A stretch of DNA of 14,467 nucleotides from Saprospiraceae bacterium (GCA_021739805.1 JAIPBB010000120.1:1-14467), one strand, 5' to 3'. Counted from the first letter of the stretch, positions 5,474 through 12,742 are shown. Notes: generated by a model not told the origin, from the letters alone. Numbers and translations are program-made.

Positions 5474-7883
5474 AACCATTAAGTCTTTCAAAGACAGCTT
5501 TCATTCTTGCCAATTCATCATCAGAGATTTTAACATCACTAACTACTTTGTTTTCGTTTAATACTTTTTTAGCAGGTTTTTCGTTTGTGTACCTTTGTAA
5601 ATCACGACTATTCCAGAAACTTTCAAACTTTTGTTCTGTATTCAAATTAGGGAATAATTTTGCTTGATTTAACACACTCTGTTGAACTTTTGGTTCAAGT
5701 TTTTCCCAGATTGCAGTTAAGTCAATAGGCATAGCATCAATTAACATGTCATTAAATGTCTTTGTTTTTGGAGACAAGGCTTCATTAATTTTTGCTAATA
5801 CTTGTGATTCTGTTGTGTATTTACCTTCGCTTTCTTTTAATGCGATATTTACTTTTGCTCTATCCTCTTGGGATAAGTTGTAGTAAGCAGCTTTCTTCTT
5901 TTCTGATAAGAATAGTAAGAAATTGGGTTCGTCTTGTTCGGAAGCCTTACGTTTTTTAGTTTCGTATATAAGACGTGATATATTATCTTGTAAAGATTTT
6001 TCTGAATTATAAATCTTGTCACCTAATCTAGTAACTTTAGATTCATGAATTTCAATTGGTTCTTCTTGTGAATCAAGTTGTATAACAACCAATCCGCTTT
6101 GTGGGTTGCTTGCTAATACTTCACCTGAACTATCACCGACTGCCACAATCTCACCTGGAGTTAATCCAACTTCACCTTCACCTTCATCCTCAACTGGAAC
6201 AACACCTGGTTCTTCAGTTGGAAGTTCATCATCAAGTTCTGGTTCTACAGTAATTTCTGAGCCTGGTTCAGCTTCAACTTGAATTTGACTACCTGGTTCA
6301 GCTTCGACTTGAACTTTACTACCTGGTTCAGCTTGAACTTGTGATTGTCCACCAATTTCTATTCCTGTGGTTGCAACATTACCTGTATCATCTGTGTTAT
6401 AATACTGTTCAGTATCTGTAATTGAGTAATCTTCTTCTGTTATCAAATTAAAAGACTCATTTAATTTACCACCTTTTTTAAGTTCTGTGGTAAGTTTTTT
6501 TGTTGATTCTACAGTTTTATCAAGACTTTCGGCAATATAATTTGTGTATGCCATTGAATCGTCAAGATTTTCTGCAATATACTCTGAATAAGAAATATTA
6601 TTATCTACATGCTCAGCGATATACTCTGAATACTCAATAGATTTATCTACGTTTTCTGCGATATATTCACTATATTCAATAGATTTATCTACATTTTCAG
6701 CAATATACTCTGAATACTCAATAGATTTATCTACGTTTTCTGCAATATACTCGGTATAATCAATAGATTTATCAAGATTTTCTGCAATGTATTCTGAATA
6801 ATCAATAGTTTTATCAAGACTTTCAGCTAAATATTCTGAATACTTAATATTTTTATCTACATGCTCAGCAATATATTCTGAAAAGTCAATATTTTTGTCT
6901 AGTGTTTCAGCAATATATTTACTATAATCAATAGTTTTATCAACATTCTCAGCTAAATATTCTGTGTAGTTGATAGATTTTTCAAGATTCTCAGCCAAAT
7001 AATCGCTATGTGAAGCTAACTCTGAAGTAGTTTTCTTTAACGAAACGTTTTCGTTTACAACTATTTGCACTTTTTCAGCAAGATAGTCTAAATACTTTGC
7101 GATTTTTGTTTGAGTTTCTTGCATTTTTTCATAATATTCAAACATATCATTAAGCTTACTAGGTTCAAATTTACCATTATCAGTTGTAATTTTTTGGTTG
7201 ATTTCGGTTTTAAACTTTTCTATCTCTTCTGTAAGATATTTTGAATATTCTAACATTTGGGTTTTGGTTACCATCTCGTCTTTATTCATTTCAAATAACT
7301 CATTAATTTTTGACTCATCGGATATATCATATATCCTAAAGTTTGCACTTTCATTAAATCCAAGTGACTCATTTAAAGATATTACCTCCATTCTAGCAGA
7401 ACCAAACCCTGGGTCCGCAACTGCATCGTAGGTAAATAATTTCTTAACTGTGACTGTACCATCGCTTTCAGTTACACCAGCTGCTCTTGATGATACAAAA
7501 ATAGGGCAACCATCATCTACTAAGGCCTTTGCTTCTTTACCCCAATGTGTATTCAATAGTCGAATAGTACCTTCAACGATATTTCTTTCCTTATTGAATG
7601 TAACACTCTCTATTAAATGGGAAACTCTAGATAATGATGTATCAAATACGTCTGGGTGGTCAAACTCGCCATAAACTACACCAAGAGTCTCTCTTCTTCG
7701 ATTAAGTTCTTCAAGGTGGGGAAGGAATTTATCTGCGGTATATATTCTATCATTTCGGTTTTTTACGTTAAATTCCGTAAAAGTACCTCCTAATATATAC
7801 TTACCGTCTTTCTTCGCTTCTTCGTTTAGTTTTGTTAGTCCATCCAAACAATGTTCGACAATTAGAACAGGTTTTTTTGACAT
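5472..7883 (-). CDS. 21: Prohead protease-scaffold fusion (gp21-like N-terminus)
   Basis: The 803-residue protein carries a T4 gp21-type serine protease at about residues 1-170. GEFDHP provides the catalytic His76 and IFVSSRAAG the catalytic Ser (131 or 132), followed by the conserved DAVADPGF block. The sequence SLNE-SLGF (E172) could be a self-cleavage site separating it from the rest. Residues 180-290 are helical. Residues 291-460 are twelve 14-residue coiled-coil repeats, each with an (I/L)-A-E site. Residues 511-550 are 10-residue acidic Pro repeats, 571-620 look like a small beta barrel, and the tail (620-803) is helical. In T4 the protease (21) and scaffold (22) are separate genes, and this gene occupies the place of both. 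The assignment of the second half as scaffold is inferred from position, length and repeats. The upstream promoter is bipartite. Confidence 0.85.
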   Translation of the reverse strand: MSKKPVLIVEHCLDGLTKLNEEAKKDGKYILGGTFTEFNVKNRNDRIYTADKFLPHLEELNRRRETLGVVYGEFDHPDVFDTSLSRVSHLIESVTFNKERNIVEGTIRLLNTHWGKEAKALVDDGCPIFVSSRAAGVTESDGTVTVKKLFTYDAVADPGFGSARMEVISLNESLGFNESANFRIYDISDESKINELFEMNKDEMVTKTQMLEYSKYLTEEIEKFKTEINQKITTDNGKFEPSKLNDMFEYYEKMQETQTKIAKYLDYLAEKVQIVVNENVSLKKTTSELASHSDYLAENLEKSINYTEYLAENVDKTIDYSKYIAETLDKNIDFSEYIAEHVDKNIKYSEYLAESLDKTIDYSEYIAENLDKSIDYTEYIAENVDKSIEYSEYIAENVDKSIEYSEYIAENVDKSIEYSEYIAEHVDNNISYSEYIAENLDDSMAYTNYIAESLDKTVESTKKLTTELKKGGKLNESFNLITEEDYSITDTEQYYNTDDTGNVATTGIEIGGQSQVQAEPGSKVQVEAEPGSQIQVEAEPGSEITVEPELDDELPTEEPGVVPVEDEGEGEVGLTPGEIVAVGDSSGEVLASNPQSGLVVIQLDSQEEPIEIHESKVTRLGDKIYNSEKSLQDNISRLIYETKKRKASEQDEPNFLLFLSEKKKAAYYNLSQEDRAKVNIALKESEGKYTTESQVLAKINEALSPKTKTFNDMLIDAMPIDLTAIWEKLEPKVQQSVLNQAKLFPNLNTEQKFESFWNSRDLQRYTNEKPAKKVLNENKVVSDVKISDDELARMKAVFERLNG
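6234..6353 (-). repeat. Coding repeats of 10 residues (VEAEPGS type)
   Basis: Residues 511-550 of the fusion protein repeat the unit xVQVEAEPGS about four times with a 30-base period. It forms an acidic proline-containing linker between the coiled-coil array and the beta-rich segment. Confidence 0.75.
6504..7013 (-). repeat. Coding array of twelve 14-residue scaffold repeats
   Basis: The unit is YSEYIAENVDKSIE, 42 bases long, with exactly constant length. The conserved (I/L)-A-E glutamates fall at residues 298, 312, 326, 340, 354, 368, 382, 396, 410, 424, 438 and 452. A thirteenth in-register site lies at 270. Fourteen residues equal two heptads, so a continuous coiled coil is expected. Three adjacent central units share the sequence NVDKSIEYSEYIAE, which suggests recent duplication. 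Confidence 0.92.
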
Positions 7884-7906
7884 ATCTTTTTGTATTATTT
7901 TTAATG

Positions 7907-7944
7907 TATATATTACACTTTAAATTCGTATTTTTTCCATTTTT
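7907..7944 (-). promoter_or_regulatory. Bipartite late promoter of the protease-scaffold gene
   Basis: AAAAATGGAAAAAA (7931-7944), then 15 bases, then an exact TAATATATA (7907-7915), 23 bases before the ATG. The parts and spacing match the promoters of the capsid gene and the 428-residue gene. Confidence 0.65.
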
Positions 7945-7946
7945 GC

Positions 7947-7975
7947 ACAAAAAAAACCACATTAAAAATGTGGTT
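7947..7975 (-). terminator. Intrinsic terminator after the acidic core-like gene
   Basis: The stem AACCACAT/ATGTGGTT (7955-7962 with 7968-7975) has a 5-base loop and is followed on the minus strand by a run of U. It separates the portal-core operon from the protease-scaffold gene, which has its own promoter immediately after. Confidence 0.85.
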
Positions 7976-8008
7976 CTCTTTCATTTAATTCATTTAATTC
8001 ATCTAATA

Positions 8009-8500
8009 TTATAAAATGTTGATTAAATCATCATCATTCGTTCTTTTTTTAGATTTTGTTGGATTTTTTTCTTTCTTTGCAATAGTCTGTTTTTCTTCAG
8101 CGTTTTCAACTTCATTGTCAAAATTAAACACATCATCTAGGTCAATATCAAAATCATCAATATTCTCGTCTATTTTTTCATCGATACTAAACAAGTCATC
8201 ATCAATCTCCGTACTAATTGTTGCTACCGTAACTTTAAATGATGAGGGTTTTGCTTCTTTAATAACCTCAGCAATTTTTTCATCTTGTGATTTAGTCTTA
8301 AATGACTCGGGATTTTCATCAATTATTTCTCCTATTTGATCATCAATTTCGTCCACAAACACTTCACCATTTAATGATATGTAGTGTGGTTTATCATTTT
8401 TAACAATTTCGAGTACACCATCATCATAATCTATTATTTCTACTGATGTTAAGTCATAAATGTTATTTGCTACTAAAATTGCTTTAATTCTTCTATCCAT
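8009..8500 (-). CDS. Acidic prohead-core-like protein
   Basis: The 163-residue protein is very acidic in its middle (many Asp/Glu from residue 50 to 135). It ends in a Lys-rich stretch (KKEKNPTKSKKRTNDDD). The first 50 residues look beta-rich. It sits between portal and protease, exactly where T4 carries the small core genes 67 and 68, whose products are acidic or charged and are cut by the prohead protease. An IAE motif in the middle (EKIAEVIKE) fits the protease consensus. No direct sequence match to gp67 or gp68 is visible, so the role is inferred from position and composition. It starts 16 bases after the portal stop and a terminator follows it. Confidence 0.6.
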   Translation of the reverse strand: MDRRIKAILVANNIYDLTSVEIIDYDDGVLEIVKNDKPHYISLNGEVFVDEIDDQIGEIIDENPESFKTKSQDEKIAEVIKEAKPSSFKVTVATISTEIDDDLFSIDEKIDENIDDFDIDLDDVFNFDNEVENAEEKQTIAKKEKNPTKSKKRTNDDDLINIL

Positions 8501-8516
8501 AAAATTATATTATTTT

Positions 8517-10301
8517 TTAAAATTCTGATTGTGGACCACCTTGTGCTTGACCTCCACCGCCTAGTGCTTGTGGTTCGAAATCTTCTCCACCGCCACCGAA
8601 ATCTTCTCCACCGCCACCGAAATCTTCTCCACCGCCACCGAAATCTTCTCCACCGCCACCGAAATCTTCTCCTCCGCCACCGAAATCTTCTCCACCTCCT
8701 TCTCCACCAGGTCCGCTTGCACCTCCACCCTCACCGGCATCACCACCTCTAAGTTTATATTTTTCATTTTCAGCAATATCAGAATCTGTAAATTTCATAA
8801 TATTTCTTACGATCCATTCAATACTCAAATAGGGTTTACCTTCTTGATCCTGTAAGTTTGTTGATAATGTAGATGCGATTTCAGATCTCTTTGCCAAATT
8901 ATTTAAAAATTTCCATTCTTCAAATAGGTCATTAGAATTAAACTCTATTCTAATAAAACTTTCAAATAATTTATCATCTACTAATTCAGGAAAATCTAAC
9001 ACCATTTGAATTTGTAACGGTTTTAATATTATTTCTTTAAACATAGTTCTAATTCTAGTGATGTAATTTTTAAATCGAATCTCATCTCTCGTAATATTAG
9101 ATGTATCATCATAATAACCTCCTCCACCTGATTCTTCTTCAAATCTACTAAATGGTAATTTTGATGCTCTTTTGAAATTTTTATAAAACCATTGTAAAAC
9201 TTCATCTTCATTTAACGATGCTTGTTGTGGTTGTATAATGTCCATGTCAGGTGTTCCTTGGTCTGATGATGGAAACCAATAATCTTTTGAGTGTGGTATT
9301 TTTGTAGTTCCATTAACATAAACTTCTCCAGTTCTATTATCCCACTCAATATCTTCATGATACTCAGACATCAACTGCAATATTTGTTGTTCTGCTTGCT
9401 GTCTTGTTAATCCTCCTACTGGAATTATAAATTTCTTATAAATTGCAGCTTGATTAATATTATACATCAATCTTGTTTGTTCTAGCAATTTAAGTTCGTT
9501 ATAAGGTTTAATTAAACCTTCAACATATGATGTTTCATCATATTCCATATTATTTGAATATGAAAGATATATTATATTAGTATCTAATAAAACTCTTCTC
9601 AATTGTGGAACATCGGGATTTTGAATCCAAACCAATGTTGAACTACCTGGCTCAGTAGCAATTATAAGTGTTAAAGGATCCAGCAAATTTAAATCTATAA
9701 TGTTCTTTTGTTTATCATCATACACAACCTCAAATGCCATAAATCCATCAATAAGGAAATGTTTCATAAAATTCCATGCTTTTACACCATCATTAAATCC
9801 AAAGCCATTGTAAATTTTTCTAAAATTTTCTTGAAATTTGTCTCTAATTGTCTGATCATAAGATTCTGGTAAATCTATCATTTTACAAAAATAATTATTA
9901 TCATTATAAATAATAGTTTCATCTGATATCCTTGTAAGAAAATCCTTTATTTCCTCCTTTATAGAATATTGTCTTAATATTTTTCTCTTATCTAAATATT
10001 TTCTATCTAAATATGCTATTGATTTCTGTTCAAGGAATTTAGATATAATTTTCTTAGTAAATAAATCGTACATGTTTGTGCCAGGATCATTAACCATACT
10101 GTCAGTATCCTCAAATGCGCCTATTGCCTGACTATTTCTAACAACCATATCATCAGTATTTTGACCCCATTGTGATAATCTTCTAAGAAGTTTATTTGTA
10201 AAAGTTCTATTTGGATTTCTACCAAATTCATACATAGAATTTGGCTGATTATATCTATTATATGTTGATTCATTAAGTCGGGTATATTGTTGCCTAGCCA
10301 T
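8517..10301 (-). CDS. 20: Portal vertex protein, T4 gp20-like
   Basis: The 594-residue protein forms the dodecameric ring at one head vertex through which DNA enters and on which the head is nucleated. Segments typical of the T4 gp20 family include LLDPLTLIIATEPGSS, the LPFSRFEEES block with the following NITRDEIRFKNYITRIR (about residues 381-410), and LKPLQIQMVLDFPEL. The length exceeds T4 gp20 (524) mainly because of a C-terminal glycine-rich tail at about 520-594 with six GGGGEDF-type repeats. LNE near the N-terminus (residues 9-11) could be cut by the prohead protease, which is not usual for portals. An exact TAATATATA lies 22 bases before the ATG. The protein is followed by the core-like gene and probably shares its transcript. 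Confidence 0.9.
   Translation of the reverse strand: MARQQYTRLNESTYNRYNQPNSMYEFGRNPNRTFTNKLLRRLSQWGQNTDDMVVRNSQAIGAFEDTDSMVNDPGTNMYDLFTKKIISKFLEQKSIAYLDRKYLDKRKILRQYSIKEEIKDFLTRISDETIIYNDNNYFCKMIDLPESYDQTIRDKFQENFRKIYNGFGFNDGVKAWNFMKHFLIDGFMAFEVVYDDKQKNIIDLNLLDPLTLIIATEPGSSTLVWIQNPDVPQLRRVLLDTNIIYLSYSNNMEYDETSYVEGLIKPYNELKLLEQTRLMYNINQAAIYKKFIIPVGGLTRQQAEQQILQLMSEYHEDIEWDNRTGEVYVNGTTKIPHSKDYWFPSSDQGTPDMDIIQPQQASLNEDEVLQWFYKNFKRASKLPFSRFEEESGGGGYYDDTSNITRDEIRFKNYITRIRTMFKEIILKPLQIQMVLDFPELVDDKLFESFIRIEFNSNDLFEEWKFLNNLAKRSEIASTLSTNLQDQEGKPYLSIEWIVRNIMKFTDSDIAENEKYKLRGGDAGEGGGASGPGGEGGGEDFGGGGEDFGGGGEDFGGGGEDFGGGGEDFGGGGEDFEPQALGGGGQAQGGPQSEF
8577..8702 (-). repeat. 21-base coding repeat in the portal tail
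   Basis: Six tandem 21-base units encode GGGGEDF. The first four units are identical, and units five and six carry base changes. They encode a flexible acidic glycine tail. The open frames seen here in other frames and on the other strand are by-products of the repeat. Confidence 0.9.
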
Positions 10302-10323
10302 TTAAATTATCTTAATTTTCAAT

Positions 10324-10332
10324 TATATATTA
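10324..10332 (-). promoter_or_regulatory. Late-promoter-like TAATATATA of the portal gene
   Basis: An exact 9-mer 22 bases before the portal ATG. The TGGAAAAAA element is absent. It lies between the stop of the 236-residue gene and the portal start. Confidence 0.5.
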
Positions 10333-10345
10333 TTATTTGTGTTCC

Positions 10346-11056
10346 CTATTCATCAAACAGTTTTAAATTGGCTTCAAAATTTCTTAATGCTCTGTAAAAC
10401 AACTCGACATCTTTCTCATATAATTCTAATAATTCTTGATATTTTTGAATCTTACTTTGCATTTCCAATCTAAGATTTTGATTATCCAATCCTTCTAAAG
10501 TATCTAACATCATTCTCTTATTTATGTATTTAGTATTTAAAAATATAAATCTATCAAGTATTGTTGTTGATACAGCATATATTTGTACAATTTTTAATAC
10601 ATCAAACCCAGTAAGGGAATATTCTTTACTACCATTTGTCTGCAACCATCTATAAACATTTTCAATTCTAGCATCAAGACTTTTTTCTTCTAAAACATTT
10701 TGTATATCTCTATTCTTATCAACACAATTCTTATTTGCCTTAAATAAACTGCTTATAAACAATATCTTATATTCATACGGTAAATAATCTAAATTTATAG
10801 CATATAAGATATTTTTATTATCTTTAACTTTATATTCTAGTGATAAGATTGGACACCAAATTTTATTACCATTATAATTATACTTGATAATATAAAAACA
10901 TCCTTTTCGTAACTTATTGGCATTAGTTGCTCTTATTTGCCATGTAGGGGTTTTAAATGCAGTTTGAAATATTTGAACAGTCGAATCATCAGTCAACACT
11001 TTTATATTGTTATTGTATTGACCCATTAGTGCACGAACTTCTTCTTTAAATTCCAT
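10346..11056 (-). CDS. Unknown 236-residue protein between gp4 and portal
   Basis: I do not recognise this protein. The first half looks beta-rich with many Tyr and Asn (GCFYIIKYNYNGNKIWCPILSLEY). The second half is helical, and residues about 195-232 could form a coiled coil (LEMQSKIQKYQELLELYEKD). There is no membrane segment or signal peptide. Position in the head cassette suggests a virion or assembly protein, perhaps of the neck or core. It follows the gp4-like gene by 10 bases, with a TAATATATA four bases before the ATG. Confidence 0.7.
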   Translation of the reverse strand: MEFKEEVRALMGQYNNNIKVLTDDSTVQIFQTAFKTPTWQIRATNANKLRKGCFYIIKYNYNGNKIWCPILSLEYKVKDNKNILYAINLDYLPYEYKILFISSLFKANKNCVDKNRDIQNVLEEKSLDARIENVYRWLQTNGSKEYSLTGFDVLKIVQIYAVSTTILDRFIFLNTKYINKRMMLDTLEGLDNQNLRLEMQSKIQKYQELLELYEKDVELFYRALRNFEANLKLFDE

Positions 11057-11060
11057 GTAC

Positions 11061-11069
11061 TATATATTA
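11061..11069 (-). promoter_or_regulatory. Late-promoter-like TAATATATA
   Basis: An exact 9-mer overlapping the gp4-like stop codon and ending 4 bases before the ATG at 11056. A transcript from it would be essentially leaderless. Confidence 0.45.
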
Positions 11070-11582
11070 TTTGTTTGGAATTAAACCCTTTTTCTTTAAA
11101 TCATCTTCTGTAATAATTACAAATTTCATATTTCGTCTATCACACCATTCTTTAGCATACGCCCATTTGTGCAAATTCTTCTTATACATTCTTAATGAAT
11201 ATTCATAATTTTCAAGTAATTTTAAAGTTTGTTTTTTTGGTTTGTCAGGCGGCAGTGTGTCAGATTTAGGCTTTACCTCTACAATAAGTCTATCATAAAA
11301 TTCAGGATCACCATTTTTTGTCATCTCTAAATAAAAATCAGGATAATATCTATGTATTTCTGTTTGTCCAATGTCATTAGTAATATGATATGGTATTTCA
11401 ATTTCCTCAGAACTCCATCGTCTAACTCTTTCATTTAAATCTGCCCATCGACAAAACGCAAATTCCCAAGAACTTAAAAATTGTATATTTGATGGATCAC
11501 CTAAATATTTTTCTACATTTTGAAGAACATATTTGCCTTGGTGATATTTCTTTTTATTTCCATTTGATCGATTTTTACCCAT
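11067..11582 (-). CDS. 4: Head completion nuclease, T4 gp4-like
   Basis: The 171-residue protein matches the T4 gp4 head-completion family. KYLGDPSNIQFLSSWEFAFCRW resembles the T4 N-terminal block, and RYYPDFYLEM followed by LIVEVKPKSDTLPPDKPKKQT resembles its core. The PD (81-82) and E-x-K (102-104) form a PD-(D/E)xK nuclease site, with Glu40 a likely further acidic residue. In T4 the protein acts after DNA packaging to make heads competent for tail joining. It starts 8 bases after the 85-residue gene, so the two are an operon. No promoter-like element is seen directly before it. Confidence 0.88.
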   Translation of the reverse strand: MGKNRSNGNKKKYHQGKYVLQNVEKYLGDPSNIQFLSSWEFAFCRWADLNERVRRWSSEEIEIPYHITNDIGQTEIHRYYPDFYLEMTKNGDPEFYDRLIVEVKPKSDTLPPDKPKKQTLKLLENYEYSLRMYKKNLHKWAYAKEWCDRRNMKFVIITEDDLKKKGLIPNK

Positions 11583-11590
11583 TCTATATC

Positions 11591-11848
11591 CTATCTTTTA
11601 TATTGACTAGGATTAGGTGGTTCTTGTCTAAGTTTATAATTATTAGTTATATTAATATAACTACCAGGATTCGCCATAGCCACATCATATAAACTATTAA
11701 AATGTTGAACTCTATTTTTAGAAATATCTTCATATTGTATATTACGAACAAGCATAATAAATTGTTCATCAGTTAAATGATCAAACTGATTACCTAATGT
11801 TGGTGAATCTACAGTACCTTCATGTCTAACCCAATCTCTTAAAGCCAT
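11591..11848 (-). CDS. Unknown 85-residue protein upstream of gp4
   Basis: Not recognised. The sequence begins MALRDWVRHEGTVDSPTLGN, contains a helical middle (LTDEQFIMLVRNIQYEDISKNRVQ) and ends in a Pro/Asn-rich tail. It looks soluble. It has a TAATATATA four bases before its ATG, and the gp55-like terminator lies just upstream. It is the first gene of a short operon with gp4, so a small virion or assembly factor is likely. Confidence 0.65.
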   Translation of the reverse strand: MALRDWVRHEGTVDSPTLGNQFDHLTDEQFIMLVRNIQYEDISKNRVQHFNSLYDVAMANPGSYINITNNYKLRQEPPNPSQYKR

Positions 11849-11852
11849 ATTT

Positions 11853-11861
11853 TATATATTA
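11853..11861 (-). promoter_or_regulatory. Late-promoter-like TAATATATA
   Basis: An exact 9-mer ending 4 bases before the ATG at 11848, directly after the gp55-like terminator. A second exact copy at 11910-11918 lies in the end of the gp55-like gene, upstream of the terminator, and is probably not functional. Confidence 0.5.
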
Positions 11862-11876
11862 AATATTACTGATCAC

Positions 11877-11904
11877 AAAAAAGACAACTTCAGTTGTCTT
11901 TTTT
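11877..11904 (-). terminator. Intrinsic terminator after the gp55-like gene
   Basis: The stem GACAACT/AGTTGTC (11883-11889 with 11892-11898) is flanked by A and U runs and reads well on the minus strand. It starts 5 bases beyond the stop codon. Its symmetry would allow bidirectional use. Confidence 0.85.
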
Positions 11905-11908
11905 ACTC

Positions 11909-12283
11909 TTATATATTATGCAGACCCTTACCTTCATTAGATCCACTCAAACTAACCATTTTTGGAGGACTCTGATTATTCTTCTTTTGGTATAATTCAT
12001 TTAACCCTTGCGCAAATCCTCGTTTACATATTTCTGAAAAATATGGAAAAGCCTGGGTGTACCTTTTTTCGTTAAAATTTTGCCAATTTTTAAACATCAT
12101 CATAATTCCAGATTGCATACAATCAAATTTATCATCACTTGTTTTGTACTTGTTTTCAAATTTCTGAATCATTTTTTCTCCAATAAGAATTATCATCTTC
12201 TCTGCATTTCTAGTCAACCTACCCCTGCCTTTTGATATTACTACCTCATAATAAAAATCCCCATCATCTAAATATTTTGCCAT
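11909..12283 (-). CDS. 55: Late-transcription sigma factor, T4 gp55-like (short)
   Basis: Residues 28-105 resemble the core of T4 gp55. IILIGEKMIQKFENKY corresponds to the gp55 helix before its recognition region. The later segment NFNEKRYTQAFPYFSEICKRGFAQGL corresponds to the T4 block with [22 protein letters not shown]. gp55 binds the host RNA polymerase core and directs it to late promoters. At 124 residues it is about 60 shorter than T4 gp55. The missing part is C-terminal, where T4 gp55 carries its acidic-hydrophobic sliding-clamp-binding tail, and the tail here (SLSGSNEGKGLHNI) has no such motif. The gene has a terminator and lies apart from the 428-residue gene. The identification rests on my reading of the alignment. 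Confidence 0.72.
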   Translation of the reverse strand: MAKYLDDGDFYYEVVISKGRGRLTRNAEKMIILIGEKMIQKFENKYKTSDDKFDCMQSGIMMMFKNWQNFNEKRYTQAFPYFSEICKRGFAQGLNELYQKKNNQSPPKMVSLSGSNEGKGLHNI

Positions 12284-12421
12284 TTGTTTAATTATTTTTT
12301 GAATAAAATCTTTTCATAATAATGAAAAAATAATATGTGAAATAAAATTGAATGATATTGTATTGCCTGCGAAATTATATTAAAGAATGATATTTCATTT
12401 ATTTTAAATTGCCTTTATATT

Positions 12422-12485
12422 GATATAAAAATGATACTATTTGGTATAAAAATGATACTATTTTGGTATCAATTTGATATCATTA
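12422..12485. repeat. Phased GRTA repeats (iteron-like)
   Basis: Six units starting GRTA begin at 12422, 12433, 12443, 12454, 12465 and 12476, spaced 11, 10, 11, 11 and 11 bases, one helical turn each. Bases 12422-12442 and 12443-12463 are 20 of 21 identical. Palindromic parts include TGATAC-7-GTATCA and TGATATCA. The layout suits cooperative binding of a protein along one DNA face. Confidence 0.7.
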
Positions 12486-12495
12486 TGCTTACATA

Positions 12496-12504
12496 TATAT
12501 ATTA
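12496..12504 (-). promoter_or_regulatory. Possible late-promoter-like TAATATATA
   Basis: An exact 9-mer about 210 bases upstream of the gp55-like gene. It lies just upstream (in the minus direction) of the phased repeats, so repeat-binding protein could affect a transcript starting here. It has no TGGAAAAAA element. Confidence 0.35.
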
Positions 12505-12546
12505 AAAGAAAAAAAGTTTTAATTATTTTTATTTAAACTACGCACA

Positions 12547-12572
12547 AAAAAGAGGAAACAAGTACCTCTTTT
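12547..12572 (-). terminator. Intrinsic terminator with GAGG/CCTC stem
   Basis: AAAAGAGG (12547-12554) pairs with CCTCTTTT (12565-12572). The left half is nearly identical to that of the capsid-gene terminator. It directly follows the stop codon of the frameshifted small frame. Confidence 0.7.
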
Positions 12573-12718
12573 ACTGAATTATTTTGTTTTCTCTAATTTC
12601 AGTAATTAATTTATTTTTAATTGAAATAAATTCAAATGACCAAGGATTAACTGGTAATAGTTAAATATGTTTTCGTTATATTTAATTCATTTATAAAATT
12701 GATATAATTCATAATCAT
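12571..12718 (-). pseudogene. Possible frameshifted small gene
   Basis: An ATG at 12718 opens a 23-codon frame (MIMNYINFINELNITKTYL...) ending at 12647. From 12660 a second frame, +1, encodes LLPVNPWSFEFISIKN and then KLITEIRENKIIQ, with a stop at 12571-12573 that touches a terminator. Joined by a one-base change near 12660, they give a coherent protein of about 49 residues. The second frame has no start of its own. A sequencing indel, a decayed gene or a frameshifting site would all explain it. Confidence 0.35.
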
Positions 12719-12742
12719 ATTTATATTTTTAAATTTTTTATA

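Noticed and set aside
6504..7013. Regular 42-base repeats resembling a CRISPR array
   Set aside because: The repeats keep an open frame, encode a constant 14-residue unit and have no unique spacers.
7791..7799. TAATATATA on the plus strand
   Set aside because: It lies inside the protease coding sequence with no plus-strand gene after it, so it is probably chance.
8531..8855. Several open frames on both strands across the portal tail
   Set aside because: They are low-complexity products of the 21-base repeat. The portal frame is the only one with family similarity.
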